DNA of 64,000 nt from Diacronema lutheri (GCA_019448385.1 JAGTXO010000014.1:868001-932000), one strand, 5' to 3'; positions 37,236 through 49,985 are shown, counted from the first letter of the stretch. Numbers and translations are program-made. The notes: a model not told the origin generated them from the letters alone.

Positions 37236-40200
37236 ATGGGGCACGGGCAAGGGCAAGGGCTTGCGGCCGCCCTCGAGGCCTCCCCGCTGGGGCGGCGGCT
37301 GGGCTTGCGCGCCGGGGGTCCGGAGAGCGCGGTCAAGGCGCGCAGCATCCTACGCCGCGGCGATGTGCGCCGGCAGCCGGGCGGCGCGGCGCATCGCAAG
37401 GTGCAGTGGCGCGGCGTGCTCGTCGGCGTCGACGAGGAGGACGCGGACGCGGTGCGCGCGCAGATGCACGCGCGCGCGCAGTTCGAGGCGCGGATTGCGC
37501 GCTACTACAAGCTCCTTCGCTTGCCGACGCTCACCTACGAGGAATTCGCCATCCCGCTCCGGTGCGCGTTCCCCGTCGGCTTCGCGCGGCTCGCGCTGCC
37601 GATCGTGCTCGACGCGGCGGTCGATCTGTTCGAGCTGGCGTGCATCGCGCACGCGGTGCGGCGCGAATTCCGCGAACACGCGGCACAGCGCGTAATGCGT
37701 GCCACGGCTGCCGCAAGCGTGCCGAACGCGCCGCGCACGGCTGACGCCGGCGATGGCGAGAGCGCGCCGTACACGCTCGAACGGCTCATCGTCGACCTCG
37801 TGACCGTCTTTGCGCTCGCGGCGGGGCGGACGACGCAAGCGCGAACAGGCTTGCTGTGGCCGTGGTACGGCGCGCAGGTCTTCCGCTGCATCCGCCTCCG
37901 CGACCTCAGCGATTACATGGCGCATCTGAACGCCGACCTCACGACCAACGTGACGGTCTTCGCCATCTTCAAATTCACGCTCGTCCTGATGAGCGTGCCG
38001 CACTGGGTGGGATGCATGTGGTGGGCGCTCTCGGCGTCGCCCGACCGGAACGGGCTGCAGCTCCCGTCGTGGACCGCGCAGTACGAGATGCTCGTCGGCG
38101 TGCCCGGCCTCTTTGAGCCGACCCAGACGAGCGGCGTCCGTGCGTACATGATGGCGCAGTACATGGCGTGGTCGGGCGTCGCGTCGATGGGGTACGGGAG
38201 CATCACACTCGTGATGCAGTCGGAGATCTGGTTCGGCTCGTCGATGATCATCGTGCAGATCGTCTTTTACGCCTGTGCGCCGCAGCGCCACACCGCGCCG
38301 CCATTTGCGCGCCGCTCCACAGTTTCACGCTACGCTCGCGCGCGCGACAATGACGCGCCCGCGCCCGCCCCTTTCCGCGCGACTCGCCGGCGCGTCCTGC
38401 TTCAGACGTGCTCGGCACGCTCTTCCACTACCTCGTGCGCACGGACGAGCGAACCGTCCGCTTCAACGAGCTCATCAAGGCCGTCGAGGAGTACGCGACG
38501 CGCCGCAGGCTGCCGCCAGCGGTTGGGCGCAAGATGATCGCGCACTTCGAGTTCCAGCACCGCAAGCAGTCAAGCGGGACAGAGGCGGTCTTCCAGCAGC
38601 TGCCGCTCTCGCTCCGCCTGCGCGTCGCGGGCGCGCGCTACCATGACCGCGTGTCGCGCGCGTGGGTGCTGTACGGCAGCTCGCCCCAGTTCCTCGGCCA
38701 GCTCGTCATGGTTCTGACCGAGCGGTACGCCATGCCCCTCGAGATGCTCTTCGACCGCGGCGACGGAAGCCGCGAGCTCCTCTGGTGCACGTCGGGCACG
38801 CTGCACGTGCGCAAGGGCGACGCGCACATTGCGACGGTCCGCTCCGACCTGGGCGAGACGCCGATCGTCGGCGAGATCGCCTTCATCCTCGGCATCGTCC
38901 AGCCGTACACCGTGACGACCACCGGCGCGTCCGAGGCGACGCTGCTCGTGCTCGCATCGTCCGACTTTGACGAGGTGATCGCCGTCTTCCCCGAGCAGGC
39001 CGACGTAATCGTGCAGAACTTGCTCCGCCGTTTCGCGCTTTCTCGCGATGGCTCGGACCTCGGCCGCGGCCTCGAGCTTGACGCAACGCTCAGCGACGAG
39101 GAGCGCGAGGAGTTCGAAGAGCTGCGCGAGCTCGTGCGGCAGGCGCTGCACGACCGCAACGACGACGCGCTCACGCAGATGACCTACGCCGCGTCCGAGG
39201 GCGACGTCGACCGCGTGCGCTCGCTCGCCGCGCGCGGGCTCAACCTCAACGCGGGCGACTATGATCTCAGGACGACGCTGCACCTCGCGTGCTCCGAGGG
39301 CAACGCGCGCGTCGTCGCGCTGCTCTGCCAGCTCGGCGCCGATCCAAACGTGCGCGACCGCTGGGGTAGCGCGCCGATCAAGGACGCGATCGAGGGGAAG
39401 CACGAGGCCGTGCTCGACGTGCTGCGCCAAGCCGGCGTTGCGCTCGAAGTCGTCGACCCGGCCCGACTCCTCTGCGACGCGGCCGCGAGCGGCGACCTCG
39501 ACCGTTTGAACAGGCTGCTCGAACACGGCATCGCCGCCAATTCGGGCGACTATGACGGTCGCACGCCGCTCCACCTCGCCGCCGCGTCGGGCAACATGCG
39601 CGTCGTCGAGTTCCTCGTCTCGAAGCTCGCAGACGTCTCGGCGCAGTGCCGAGAGGGCGCGACGCCCGCCGACGACGCCGTTGCGTCCGAACGGCCGCTC
39701 GTCACGCAGGTGCGTGCGCGCGTCTCGCCGCGTTACGCGCGCCGCGCCAAGCGGCGCCGCGCCGCGCCGCGCCGCACCGCGCTGTGCGCGCGCGTCACGC
39801 CGGCTGCGCGCCAAGGAGCGGGTCAGCATCATGCGCAGGTCGGGGCAGGCGAACGCAGCGCACGCGCGCGCTCACGATCGCGCGCCGGCGTGCTCGCCAC
39901 CACGCGCGCGCGCGCCCCTCCCCCACCCCCCCCCCCCTCCCCCCCCCCCCCCCCCCCCCCCCCCCCGCAGCTGCTCGTGCGCGCGGGCGCACGGCCGAGC
40001 CCACTCAAAATGGCACAATCGCTATGCGAGGCGTCCGCGGCAGGCGACATTGGCCTTGTGCGCTTCTTCGTTGAGACTGGCGTTTTGGTCGATGCCGCTG
40101 ACTACGATGGCCGCACGGCGCTGCACCTCGCGTGCGCGGCGGGCTCGATCTCGACGACGCATTACCTGCTCGGCGCGATGGCCGACGTGGAGGTGCGCGA

Positions 40201-43200
40201 CCGGTGGGGCAAGCCGCCGCTCATTGACGCGTTGTGGACGTCCAACGAGTGCGCGGCACTCCTCGTGCAGCAGTGCAACGCAAAGCTGCCGCTCGAGCGC
40301 GCGGCGGACCCCGAGCTGTGCGCGCTGTATGAGGCAGCGGCCGCGCGCGACATGTACGCGACGAACCGCAGGCTCAACGCGCGCGCCGGGCGGCGCAAGC
40401 AGCTCGAGCTGCTCAAGCGCCACCGCTCGCGTGAGCTCGGCGTCGCGCTGCGCGAGCTCGTCGACGACGTTGGCAAGCTCTACCGCGCCGCGCGCCCGCT
40501 CTACTCGCTGCTGCTCAAGCACGCGGAGCGCTGGATTGAGAGCTACGGGCAGATGGGCGCCGAGTCGGACGACAACTCGCAGGCGTCGTGCTCCGAGGAG
40601 GACTGGGCGTCAGACTACGACTCGGACGACCAGGTGCCCGACGGCGCGCGCGGCAGCACGGGTGGGGTGTCGGACGGGCACGGCAGGGACACGCCCGAGG
40701 CTGGCGCGCACTCGCGCGTCGAGACGCCTGCCGTCGATGCCGCGGCGACCGCCAAGACCTTCATCCGGCTCGTGCTCCGGCTGCCTCGCGCCGAGAAGGC
40801 CCTCGGTGCTCTTTCGGCCATCTTTAGCGCGCGACTCTCATCAAGCTCCTTCGCGCCCTTCGACAAGGCCGAGCGTCTCGAAAACGAGCACGCGGCGATG
40901 ATTGACATGCTCGTTGACGCGTTCGGACTCGAGGCGCGGCTCGCCGAGACGGTCTGCGACGAGATCTACGCCGAGCTCGCGCAGCTGCTCGGCGCGAGCG
41001 CGCCGCACAGGCCGAGGCAGCGCGCCGTGGCCGCGCCGCACCTCGGCGCGAGCGGCGACGACGGCGTCGGCTGCGCGCGCGATGACGTGAGCAGCGCGGC
41101 CGGCTCGTACGACAAGGCGGGCGACGCCGAGCGTGACGACGCTCGGCCGTGTGTCTTCCTGTCGCAGGTCGGGTACGTCGCCGCCTTCTGCTCGAAGTCG
41201 CTCACCGCGCTGCTCGTGCAAGATGGGCACGGCGAGGGTGGCGCGGGAGGCGCCGATTCGCCCACCACGTCGGGCACGCCCAAGCGCTTTGCGCGGCGGC
41301 TTAACGGCGCGCCCGCGAGCGACATGCACAGCGCGCCATCGCGCTGGCTTTCAAATGTGCCAATGGCGGCAGTGCGCCTCTCGCGCATCTCCAACGGCTC
41401 CGCGTACGCGCCGAGCGAGCCGCTTGCCGCGCCGCGCGGGCGCGGCGCGGCGGCTGCCGGCGGAGTTCGCAGCTCAAACGAGCACTCCGACCTGGCTACC
41501 GTTACTTTGCCCGTGCCCGTTCGGCCAGGCATGCGCAAGACGGGCGGTTGGGGCAAGTTTGCGCGGCGTGTCGTCGCGCTGCGCGCGTTCGGCAGCCTGA
41601 CCACACGGCGCTCCACCGCCTCCGTCGCGCGACCGACGGGCAGCGCGGGAGGCGAGCCGCGCAGCATCCGAGTGTCGAGACGCGGCGCGCCGACGGCGGA
41701 AAGCCGCAGCCTGCCCACGCTGCCGAGCGGCGGCGCGTCCGCCGATATCAAAGCCGCAATTGCGCCGGCGGCCGAGCTGATGGCGGGCCTCTTCGCCATC
41801 TTTGACCCGAACAACCGCGGCATCATTAAGGTGCGCCATCTGCGCTCGCTGCAGGGCTCGCTCGGCGAGATGGGCGGTGATGAGATCAAATCGCTCATCA
41901 CGCACCTCTCCGAGGCGTCGTCGGGCCTGTACGGCGACTCTCTTGTCGACGTGATGAGCGCGGGCGAGCACAAGCCGCGCCAGCTGACAAAGGTCCAGTT
42001 CTTCGCGGGCGCTGCCTCGTGGATCCTTGCGCAGGGCGAGGACGACGACGTCGACAGCGCAGGCTTGCCGGCCTCCCGTGGCGGTAGCGACCAGCGCGGC
42101 GTGCGCGGCGGTGGCAACAAGGCCGTGCCAGCGCTCAAGCTCAGGCTCGGCGCCGTGTCGGGCGGAGCTGGCGCCAAGCCGCCCGGCGCGGCGCGGGGGC
42201 CGGACAGCGCGCGCGACAGCGACGATGGCGACGGCGCGGCGCCGGAGGCAACGGCGGCCGAGCGCACGCTGCGCGCGCAGCTCGCCTCGGCGCCGCTACT
42301 CGCCGCGCTCGCCGACGCGGTGCAGCTGCGCATTGACGTCGGCAGGCTGCGGCGCGATCAGCCAGTCGAGGCGGAAGCGCTCATTCCACTCATTTTAAAC
42401 TCGGTCGCTGTCAACCCGAAGCTCGTGCGCAAGGCGGATGTGGAGGCGTGGGTGTTCGATGCGCTCGGCCTTGAGATCTCCGACCGCGCCATCGAGCAGC
42501 GCAATCCGGCCGAGCGGCATGCGTCCGTCGAGTCGGCGCTCGGTGCGGCCGCGACGGCTCTTGAGCAGAGCAGCGCGGCCGGCGGCGGCCGGCGCGCGTC
42601 AGCCATCGGAAAGGATGGTGAGGCCGAAGGGCGGCGGAACAGCGGCCTCGGGTCGCGTCGCGACTCTGCGGAAGCCGGCGCGGCCAAGCCGCACGCCGCG
42701 ACGTCCGCGGCGCTCGGCGCCAACGCCGAAGGCGCGCCGCGCGTGCAAGCGCGCTGGCGTGAGCTGGTGACCGCGCTGCGCGCCACGAGCGCGCAGCTGC
42801 GACAAACGGCCAAGGAATCTGGCGCGGCGGATGCCGCGCTCGCCTCGATGATCGCGCCGCTCGCGGCGGGCTGGACCGATCGCCTGCGTGCGCGCTTTGG
42901 CCTCAAGCCGCCCGACGCGCGCGCTGGAGCGGCCGGCGCGGCCGCGGCCGCCGATCTGGCCGCAGCGGACGATGCCGACGCGGGCAGCGAGGCCGGTGGC
43001 GTTGGCGGCGCCACGGCCGCAATGCTCGCCTCGATCGAGAGCCAGGGCCGGCACGCGGTCGCCAAGCCGTGGTACGTGATCTCGCACGTGAGCGCGACGC
43101 ACCGCGCGCTGACGCGCTTCTACCTCGCGCTCTTCGCGTGGGAGGTGATCGCGCAGCCCGCAACGCTCTGCTTCTGGGAGAACGCGAAGACGCTCGAGTG

Positions 43201-46200
43201 GCTCTTCTTCTCGTCGTACATGATCGACGCGCTCTACATTGCGCGCATCGCAATCCGGCTGCACACCTCCTTTGTGAACGCAAAGTCGGCCATCATCTAC
43301 GATGCCGCCGAGATCCGCACGCACTACCTCACGACCGAGTTCGCCTTCGACGTCTTCATGACGTGGCCGCACAACGCGTTCGCGATCGCGCTCTCGGCAC
43401 CGCCACAGGTGGCGTACGCGCTGCGCCTCTTCCGCCTCGGGCTCGCGCGCTACGCATGGCGCGCGTACGCCGAGTGGGGCAAGCGCCAGGTCGACAACGA
43501 CCTCGTGACCGGCATCCTGCGCTTCCTCTCAATCCTCGTCGTCGTCGGCCACTTCTGCGCGTGCATGTGGAACCTGCTCGGCTTCCAGTTTGATGGCGTC
43601 GCCACGTTCACGCTGCAGAATTGGAGGCCCGCCGACCCAACGTTTGTGCGCACGTGGCCCGCGCAGTACAACGGCCTGTTCCACGAGGGGGGTGCAACCG
43701 ATGAGAATGACTTCCTCTCGGCCGACTTTTCGAACGCGTGGATTGGCGTCCGGCGGTACTCGATCGCGCTGTACATGTCGCTGTCGATGCTCTCCGGCCT
43801 CGGCATCAACCACCTGCCAACAAACTACGTCGAGATCGCCGCGTACGTTGGGATGCTCATCCTGTCGATGACAGTGTACGCGTGGACTGTCGGCCAGATC
43901 AGTACGCTCGTGATGAAGCAGGACGACGAGATCGTGAGCAAGCGAAGCCAGCTCGAGCTCGTCCATGCGTACCTCACGCACATCGACGTGCCCGCCGAGC
44001 TCAAGGCGCACGTCGAGGGCTTCTTCCACGCGCGGCTGCGCGACGCGTCCTTCTCGTCGGTGCGCGACGAGGACATCGCGGGCATGATGCCGATCGCGCT
44101 GCAAATTGAAGTGAGCCGGCACACGAACCGGCACCTCGTCGGCGAGGCCAAGCTGCTCCGCGGCTGTTCCGACGCCTTCGCCGACCGCCTCTCGTCCCTT
44201 TTGCGCGAGCGCACGCTTGAGCCCGAGACGATGCTCTTTCGCGAGGGCGAGGCGTGCAAGGAGCTGCTCCTCGTCGAGTCGGGCTCCGTTGAGCTGTGGC
44301 ACGGCTCGGACACGCCTGGCGGCAGCGGCGGTGCCGACGACGACGACGACGACGATGACCTGCAGCTTGCAGTGGCGGGCGACACGGTGGGCGACCTCGC
44401 CTTCGTGTTTGGCATCCGCCACTTCAACAGCGGCCGCACCGCCTCCGACGTGGAGACGCGCGTCTTCGTCCTCTCCAATGAGAGCTACCGCATCCTCCTC
44501 AAGACCTTCCCCATGCAGGAGGACAAGGTGATGGACAACGCGATGCTGCAGTACGACGGTATGCGCACGCCACCGCGGGCGCACTCGACGCGCGCACCCG
44601 TTCCACAACGCCGCGCAGCGCGAGACCCGCTCACGCGCGCACGCCCCTCCGATCGCGCCACCTTTCACGCGCGCGTGGCCGTGCAGGGATGCTCACGAGC
44701 CGCTCGGGCAAATCCAAATCGTCGAGCAAATCGTCCGCGCTCGGCTCGACGCTGACGGACACGGAGTCGCAGTATGCCGCATCGGCCGTGGGCTCGGCCG
44801 TCGGCACGCAGGCCAACGCTGCGCCGCTGACCGAGGAGGAGACGATCCAAAAGGTCCGCGCGCGGCGCCGCGCCGCGCCGCGCCGCGTCGCATAGCCTGC
44901 CATCGACGGGCGCCCTGAGCGCTTACGCGAGTGCTTGGCCGTACCGGCACCCTTCCCCCTTGATGCGCAGGTGATTATGACGGCGAAGAAGCGGCGCGAA
45001 AACATGCATGTCGTGCGGCTGTGCGAGGCTGCGGCGAAGGGCGACATTGAGAAGATTCAGCGCATCCTCTCCAACAACCGGATCGACGTGAACGGTGGCG
45101 ACTACGACAAGCGACGACCGCTGCACCTCGCGGCGTGCGAGGGCCAGCTCAAGGTGATCGAGCTCCTCATCGCCGCGCAGGCGGACGTGAACGTCAAGGA
45201 CCGCTTCGAGGGCACGCCGCTCGCCGACGCGATCCGCCACCGCAAGCTCGCCGCCGCTGAGCTCCTCCACCGACACGGCGCGTTCCGCGACACGACGGGC
45301 CTGTCGGAGCAGCTGTGCTACTGCGCGGCCGACTCAGGCCGCCTCGAGGAGCTCGAATTCCACATGCGCTTCAAGGCCGATTTCACCGTCGACAATTACG
45401 AGGCGCGCACCGCACTGCACGTCGCAGCGGGCGTCGGCAACGTGCTCGCCGTCCAGCTACTGGTCGACGCGAAAGCGGACGTGAACGCGCGCGATCGGCG
45501 CGGCCGCACGCCGCTCTACGACTCCTACCGGCAGCAGCACGACGCATGCTCGCAGATCCTGATCGCGCACGGCGCGCACATGGGCACGTTCGACGCGGCG
45601 CTGCACATGTGCTACGCGGCGGCCGCCGACGACCTGGACACGCTCAACCGCCTGATCAGGCACAGGGTGTCCGTGAACGTGGCCGACTACGACAAGCGCA
45701 CGCCGCTCCACCTCGCAGCGTCCAACGCGCGCGTCGCGGCGTGCACGCTGCTCCTCGAGCAGGATGGCATCAACACGGCGGCGGAGGACCTCTTCGGCAA
45801 CACGGCGCTCGACGACGCCGAGCGCGAGAACGGGTCCGACCAGCCCATCGTGCGCGCGCTGCTCCGCACGCGCGGCGTGCCGACCGGCTCGCACGAGATG
45901 ACGATGGCCGCCACGCTCACGCACGCTGAGGAGCTCAAGGCCGACATCGAGGCCAAGCAGACGGATGTGCAGCGCGACGTTACCGACCAGGCGAGCCGTT
46001 ACAGCGCGTGGGTCAAGGAGCAGTGCGCCGCGGCGAGCGCATTGTGTGCGGCCGTCGAGGCCGCGCTGCGCCTTGAGAACGACCAGGGCGAGGTGCTCTC
46101 GGACGCGACGCCCAAGTTTTGGCGCGTGTTGCAGGACTACGCCGACGCGCACCCGGCGCGGCTGCGGATGGTGAGCGTCGACATGAAGGAGAGCCTCGCG

Positions 46201-46615
46201 TCGTGGATGGCGCTCGGCATATCCAACCGTTTCGAGATCCCCATGTTTACAGACACTGAGCGCAGGGTGCGCGCCGCGCGCCGAGCAACGCGCGGCGCGC
46301 GCCCGCACGGCTCGCGCACGGCCCGCGCCTCACGCTCATCGCGCCGCGCGCGCGCCGCGATGTCTGCCCGCACAGCTGGCGCACATGAACGAGTTGACGG
46401 CCGGCGTGGCCAAGCACCTCGAGCGGCTCGCGCAAGCGGAGTTCGCGGCGCGCGCGGCGAGCGCGGAGGCAGGGCGCAACGCGGCGACCAACGCGCGTAC
46501 GGCACCACGCGATAGTGCGAGCGGCGGCTCGCAGCGACAGGCACCTCAGATCGCTCTCCGGCGCGCGTCCGTCGGCGCAGACAATGCGGCAAGCAGGACG
46601 AGCGTGGACGACTGA
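37236..46615 (+). CDS. Two-repeat cyclic-nucleotide-binding, ankyrin-rich cation channel
   Basis: Six exons, 37236-38274, 38406-39709, 39971-44558, 44687-44853, 44971-46266 and 46376-46615, all phase-consistent, give 2,877 residues. The protein holds two complete channel modules of AKT/KCNH type. Module 1: membrane helices, pore SMGYGSI (Gly319-Tyr-Gly321, the K+ selectivity signature), C-linker, cyclic-nucleotide-binding fold (about 445-560) and ankyrin repeats (about 615-880) with GRTPLHLAAASGN. A long cytosolic linker follows, with an EF-hand-like pair (about 1385-1440, FAIFDPNNRGIIKV). Module 2: helices from about 1815, pore LSGLGINHLP (Gly2057-Leu-Gly2059, no GYG), a second nucleotide-binding fold with a poly-Asp insert, then a second ankyrin block. 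Exon 1 starts at the first ATG. Intron 2 carries 31 consecutive C before its acceptor. Confidence 0.9.
39936..39966. repeat. C31 homopolymer in channel intron 2
   Basis: Uninterrupted run of about 31 C, preceded by shorter C runs, ending in CCGCAG at the acceptor; serves as an extreme polypyrimidine tract. Confidence 0.85.
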
Positions 46616-46655
46616 CCCATGCCCAATTCTTGGCGTTATAGCTGGCAACACGGGC

Positions 46656-49625
46656 TCACACAAACCCCCACAGCTCCGCCTTGACGATGCGAAACTCGCA
46701 CGCACTCGCCACGCACTCATTTTTGAATGTGTCGCTCGTCCCGCTCGAGCCGAATTCAAACGAGCTGTCCACGCGCAGCCCAAAGGCGGGGCCCGAGCCG
46801 AACGCAAAAAAGTCGTGCCCGCCGAGCACGAAGAGTTCGTTGGCGTGCGACCAGCGGTACACGCGCACCTGCGGCTTTGCACTGAAAAGGCACGTCTCGC
46901 CCGTGCCATGATACTGCCCGTCCGGCCGCGGCGACGTCGAGCAGTAGGCGCCAAAGACGTGGCCGCATGTATCGAGGAGCAGGAGGACGCACGGCTCTGC
47001 GCCGGTGCATTCGGCGAGCCGCGTATACGCCGTCTGCAGCGAGCAACCATGCTGCTCCGTCGAAAACACCAGCCGCCAATCCTTAATGCCGTACCTGCGT
47101 GGCAGCACCTGCTGACAGACCGCGCGGAGCAACTCGCCGGAGACGAGGGCGGGCGGGTCGGAGGTCGAGTCGAGTAGGCGTGGGGTCCACACCTCGGACA
47201 CAAGCCGCGAGAGTGCGGGCATCGACAGGTTGCGCAGGGTCTGCGGCGAATCCCACACGCCGTCCCGCCCGGCCGGCAAACGGCCGGGCGTTTGACGTCG
47301 CTTCACGGACATCTCGAGCTGCGCGTTCCCGCCACTGCCGTTCGCGCCCGCGCCTCCGCGCGCCATTGCCGAGCTCGCCGCGCCTCCGCCCAACTTGCTG
47401 CCGCGCATGCGCGCGAACGCGCGCGCGCGTGCAACGAAGGCGTGCGCAATGCGCCAGACGCGGGTCGGCCGTTTGGCGCGCGGCGTGGCGTGAGCGACGA
47501 GCGGCAGGTACGAACCGTCGTCGGATGATTCCAGAGAGTCGCGCGCAGCATCCCAAAGCTCCGACGCCTGGTTGTGCCAGCCGCACGTGCCGCGCCAGCC
47601 GATGACGCGGGATGCGCACATGAGCGCGAACACGCACAGCACGAGCCTCAAGGTAGCCATCGCCCAGCTCGACGGGGCCGCGCGTGCCGCGAACGTGTGA
47701 TCTCCGCTGGGCGCGAGCAGCGCAGAAGCGGCGGGCAGCGCGCCGCTCGCCGCCGCGTCGCTGTCTGTCGTGTCGACGTCGCCTTCGCCCGCGGAATTGG
47801 CCGCGGCATCGATCGGGAGAAAAAAGGGCTCGGCAAAGGGCTCGGCGATGGGCTGCGCGGAGGCCTCCGCGGAGGGCCCGGCGGAGGGCTGGGCGGAGGG
47901 CTCCGCGAATGCCTCGCCGGAGGGTTCGGCGTAGAGTTCGGTGGAGGGCTCGGTCGATGGCGCGAGCTGTGCGTGAATCGCCGAGGCCGCATGCCGCGCC
48001 TTGGCGGGACGCTGGGCGAGCACGCTTGCCGACCCTGGCTCAGTATCGAAAGGCCCAGCAGAATCGGGCGCAAGGCCAGGCGCGCGCGGTGCGTCGGCAT
48101 GCGCGGCCGCGGGCATGCGGCGCACATCAGGCGGCGCGGCGGTCGTAGGTTGTGCTCCGGACTCTGCGGGAACGTGCCCGGACTCTGCGGGAACATGCCC
48201 GGACTCTGCGGGAACATGCCCGGACTCTGCGGGGGGATGCGCGCCCGTGCTGCCGTGCGGATGGGCGGGCTCGCTTCCCGCGCCACTGAGAGTGTCGCCG
48301 GTTGCATCGTCGTGAAGCGAAGCAGCCGCCGCCTCGTCGCCCGCACCGCCGACTGGGCCGCCGCCGGCCCTGCCAACGGCCACCGCAGCACCAGTGCCCC
48401 GCGGCTGTGCCAACACCGTCACGAGGTGCGCGCTTGCAGGAACCGGCGCAGTCAGCAGCGCAACGGCTGCCGGCTGCGCCTCGGGCGCGCCAATGCCAAC
48501 CCGGGCGTCCGCCGCCTGCTCCGGTGCGTGCGCCGCCGCGCCGTCTGCAAATGCCGCGAACGCCTGCCCTTCGCTTGCGCCACATCCATTCCTGGCATCG
48601 CCCTTGCTCGCAGTGTCGGCGCCATTACTGGCGCCGCTGACGCCGCCGCCGCTGCCACCGCCGCCTCTGACGCTGCCGCTCGCACCGCCGCTCGGCTCGA
48701 GCTGCAAAGGGTCGCCATGCGCCTGTCCAGTGGGGACAGGACCCGACGCGGACGCGGACGCATATTGTGCGTGCGCGCCGCCCTCACCTCGCGCGCCGTT
48801 CGCAGCGCCCGCGCCGCCGCCCGTCGCGCTGGCCAGAGCCGCGTGCACGGCGCCGTGCGCCAGCGCGTCGTCCGGCACCGCGCCCGACGCCGCCTCGCGC
48901 TGAAGCGCCGCGCCGCCGTGTGCGGCCGCCGACATTTGAAATGCGCCATCGCCTGTGTGTACGGTCGCGTCGGCGGCCGACAACGGATCGCCGTTCGCGC
49001 CGGCGGCGGAAACGGCCGGGCCGGGAGATGCGAGCTGCGGAGAACCGTGCGCAGGCCGCGGGAACACAGCCGCCGGCTCAGCGGCAAAGTCCGCCTCCCG
49101 CCCCGGGAACGCAGGCGAGGGCTGTTGGGCCGCAGCAGATGGCCGTTGGGCCGGGGACACGCGCCGCTCGCTCGTGGGTGCGAGCGCGGCGGTGGATGTG
49201 GCGGCGCTCGGCGCGGCTGCGGCGGCAACGACGACAGGTTGCGTCGCGGCTGATCCAGCCGGCGCGCCCACGCTGCCGACCGCGGTGTGCTCGCCTGCGG
49301 GCTCAGCCGACGCGCGCGTGTGCGCGCGCGGAAGCTGCGCGCGCGCCGTGCCGTTCGCGGGCACACGCGCCGCGCCCGGCGCATCGGCCTGGACGAGCGG
49401 CGCGGCAGGAGGGCGAAGCTCGGAGACGGCGGCAAGGGCAGCGGCCGCCACGCCAGCGGCCGGCAGCGCGACGTCTGGCTTGCCGCCTGAAGGCGGCGTC
49501 CCGCCCGGCGTGCGCTCCGGACTCGGTGCGGGGGAGGACGACGCCGGTTGAAGCTCGAACGCTGCTTGATGCGTCATCGGTACGCGTGCGAGCGCGAGCA
49601 GCAGCGCGAGCGCGACCCGTCGCAT
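46656..49625 (-). CDS. Membrane-anchored TLDc-domain protein
   Basis: 989 residues from ATG 49625. Residues 1-20 (MRRVALALLLALARVPMTHQ) are a signal peptide. A disordered Ala/Pro/Ser-rich region of about 630 residues follows, including four copies of a seven-residue GHVPAES unit and a degenerate EPSAEPS tract. A hydrophobic segment (about 655-680, ATLRLVLCVFALMCASRVIGW) leads to a basic region and a C-terminal TLDc domain (about 835-989): WRLVFSTEQHGCSLQTAY, VLLLLDTCGHVFGAYCS, FSAKPQVRVYRW, GGHDFFAFGSG and ECVASACEFRIVKAELWGF. TLDc proteins (OXR1, NCOA7) protect against oxidative stress and bind the V-ATPase; they are normally soluble. Topology would place the domain in the cytosol. Stop codons of this gene and the channel are 40 bp apart. 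Confidence 0.82.
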   Translation of the reverse strand: MRRVALALLLALARVPMTHQAAFELQPASSSPAPSPERTPGGTPPSGGKPDVALPAAGVAAAALAAVSELRPPAAPLVQADAPGAARVPANGTARAQLPRAHTRASAEPAGEHTAVGSVGAPAGSAATQPVVVAAAAAPSAATSTAALAPTSERRVSPAQRPSAAAQQPSPAFPGREADFAAEPAAVFPRPAHGSPQLASPGPAVSAAGANGDPLSAADATVHTGDGAFQMSAAAHGGAALQREAASGAVPDDALAHGAVHAALASATGGGAGAANGARGEGGAHAQYASASASGPVPTGQAHGDPLQLEPSGGASGSVRGGGGSGGGVSGASNGADTASKGDARNGCGASEGQAFAAFADGAAAHAPEQAADARVGIGAPEAQPAAVALLTAPVPASAHLVTVLAQPRGTGAAVAVGRAGGGPVGGAGDEAAAASLHDDATGDTLSGAGSEPAHPHGSTGAHPPAESGHVPAESGHVPAESGHVPAESGAQPTTAAPPDVRRMPAAAHADAPRAPGLAPDSAGPFDTEPGSASVLAQRPAKARHAASAIHAQLAPSTEPSTELYAEPSGEAFAEPSAQPSAGPSAEASAQPIAEPFAEPFFLPIDAAANSAGEGDVDTTDSDAAASGALPAASALLAPSGDHTFAARAAPSSWAMATLRLVLCVFALMCASRVIGWRGTCGWHNQASELWDAARDSLESSDDGSYLPLVAHATPRAKRPTRVWRIAHAFVARARAFARMRGSKLGGGAASSAMARGGAGANGSGGNAQLEMSVKRRQTPGRLPAGRDGVWDSPQTLRNLSMPALSRLVSEVWTPRLLDSTSDPPALVSGELLRAVCQQVLPRRYGIKDWRLVFSTEQHGCSLQTAYTRLAECTGAEPCVLLLLDTCGHVFGAYCSTSPRPDGQYHGTGETCLFSAKPQVRVYRWSHANELFVLGGHDFFAFGSGPAFGLRVDSSFEFGSSGTSDTFKNECVASACEFRIVKAELWGFV
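48158..48232. repeat. 21-bp coding minisatellite
   Basis: About 3.5 copies of CGGACTCTGCGGGAACATGCC, read on the minus strand as the GHVPAES peptide repeat in the TLDc protein stalk. Divisible by 3, hence length-variable without frameshift. Confidence 0.9.
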
Positions 49626-49985
49626 CGCCGTTCTCTGCTCCCCCGTCGTCACGCGTCGTTGAAATTGCCCATCCCGCTCCGGAGAAAGGCGGCGGCCGCC
49701 ATCATTACGTACTTGAGGACTTGGTTCGGCGGCGGCGGAGGCCCCGCTCGTCCTCTGGTCGAGCAGGGTGCGGTCGGGCAGCGCATGACCTTGCCGTGGA
49801 CCCGGCTCAACGCGTCCACGTCTACGGCCACGGCCACGCGGGCGGGACCGGCGGAGGAGGGCGAGGGGCTTCGGTGCGCGCCTCGCGCTCGGCTCGACGC
49901 GCCACGCCGCGCGCGCGCACCCACGAGCCCGCGCGCGCCGTCCGCACCGCCGCGCCGCGCCGCGCCGCGCAGCTGCGCCACGGAG
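49626..49985. promoter_or_regulatory. Divergent intergenic region, TLDc gene and P4-ATPase
   Basis: 360 bp between the two start codons. The plus frame is open through it, but no conserved sequence appears before the ATG at 49986. Contains the A/T-richer block ATCATTACGTACTTGAGGAC at 49700-49719; likely bidirectional promoter. Confidence 0.4.
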
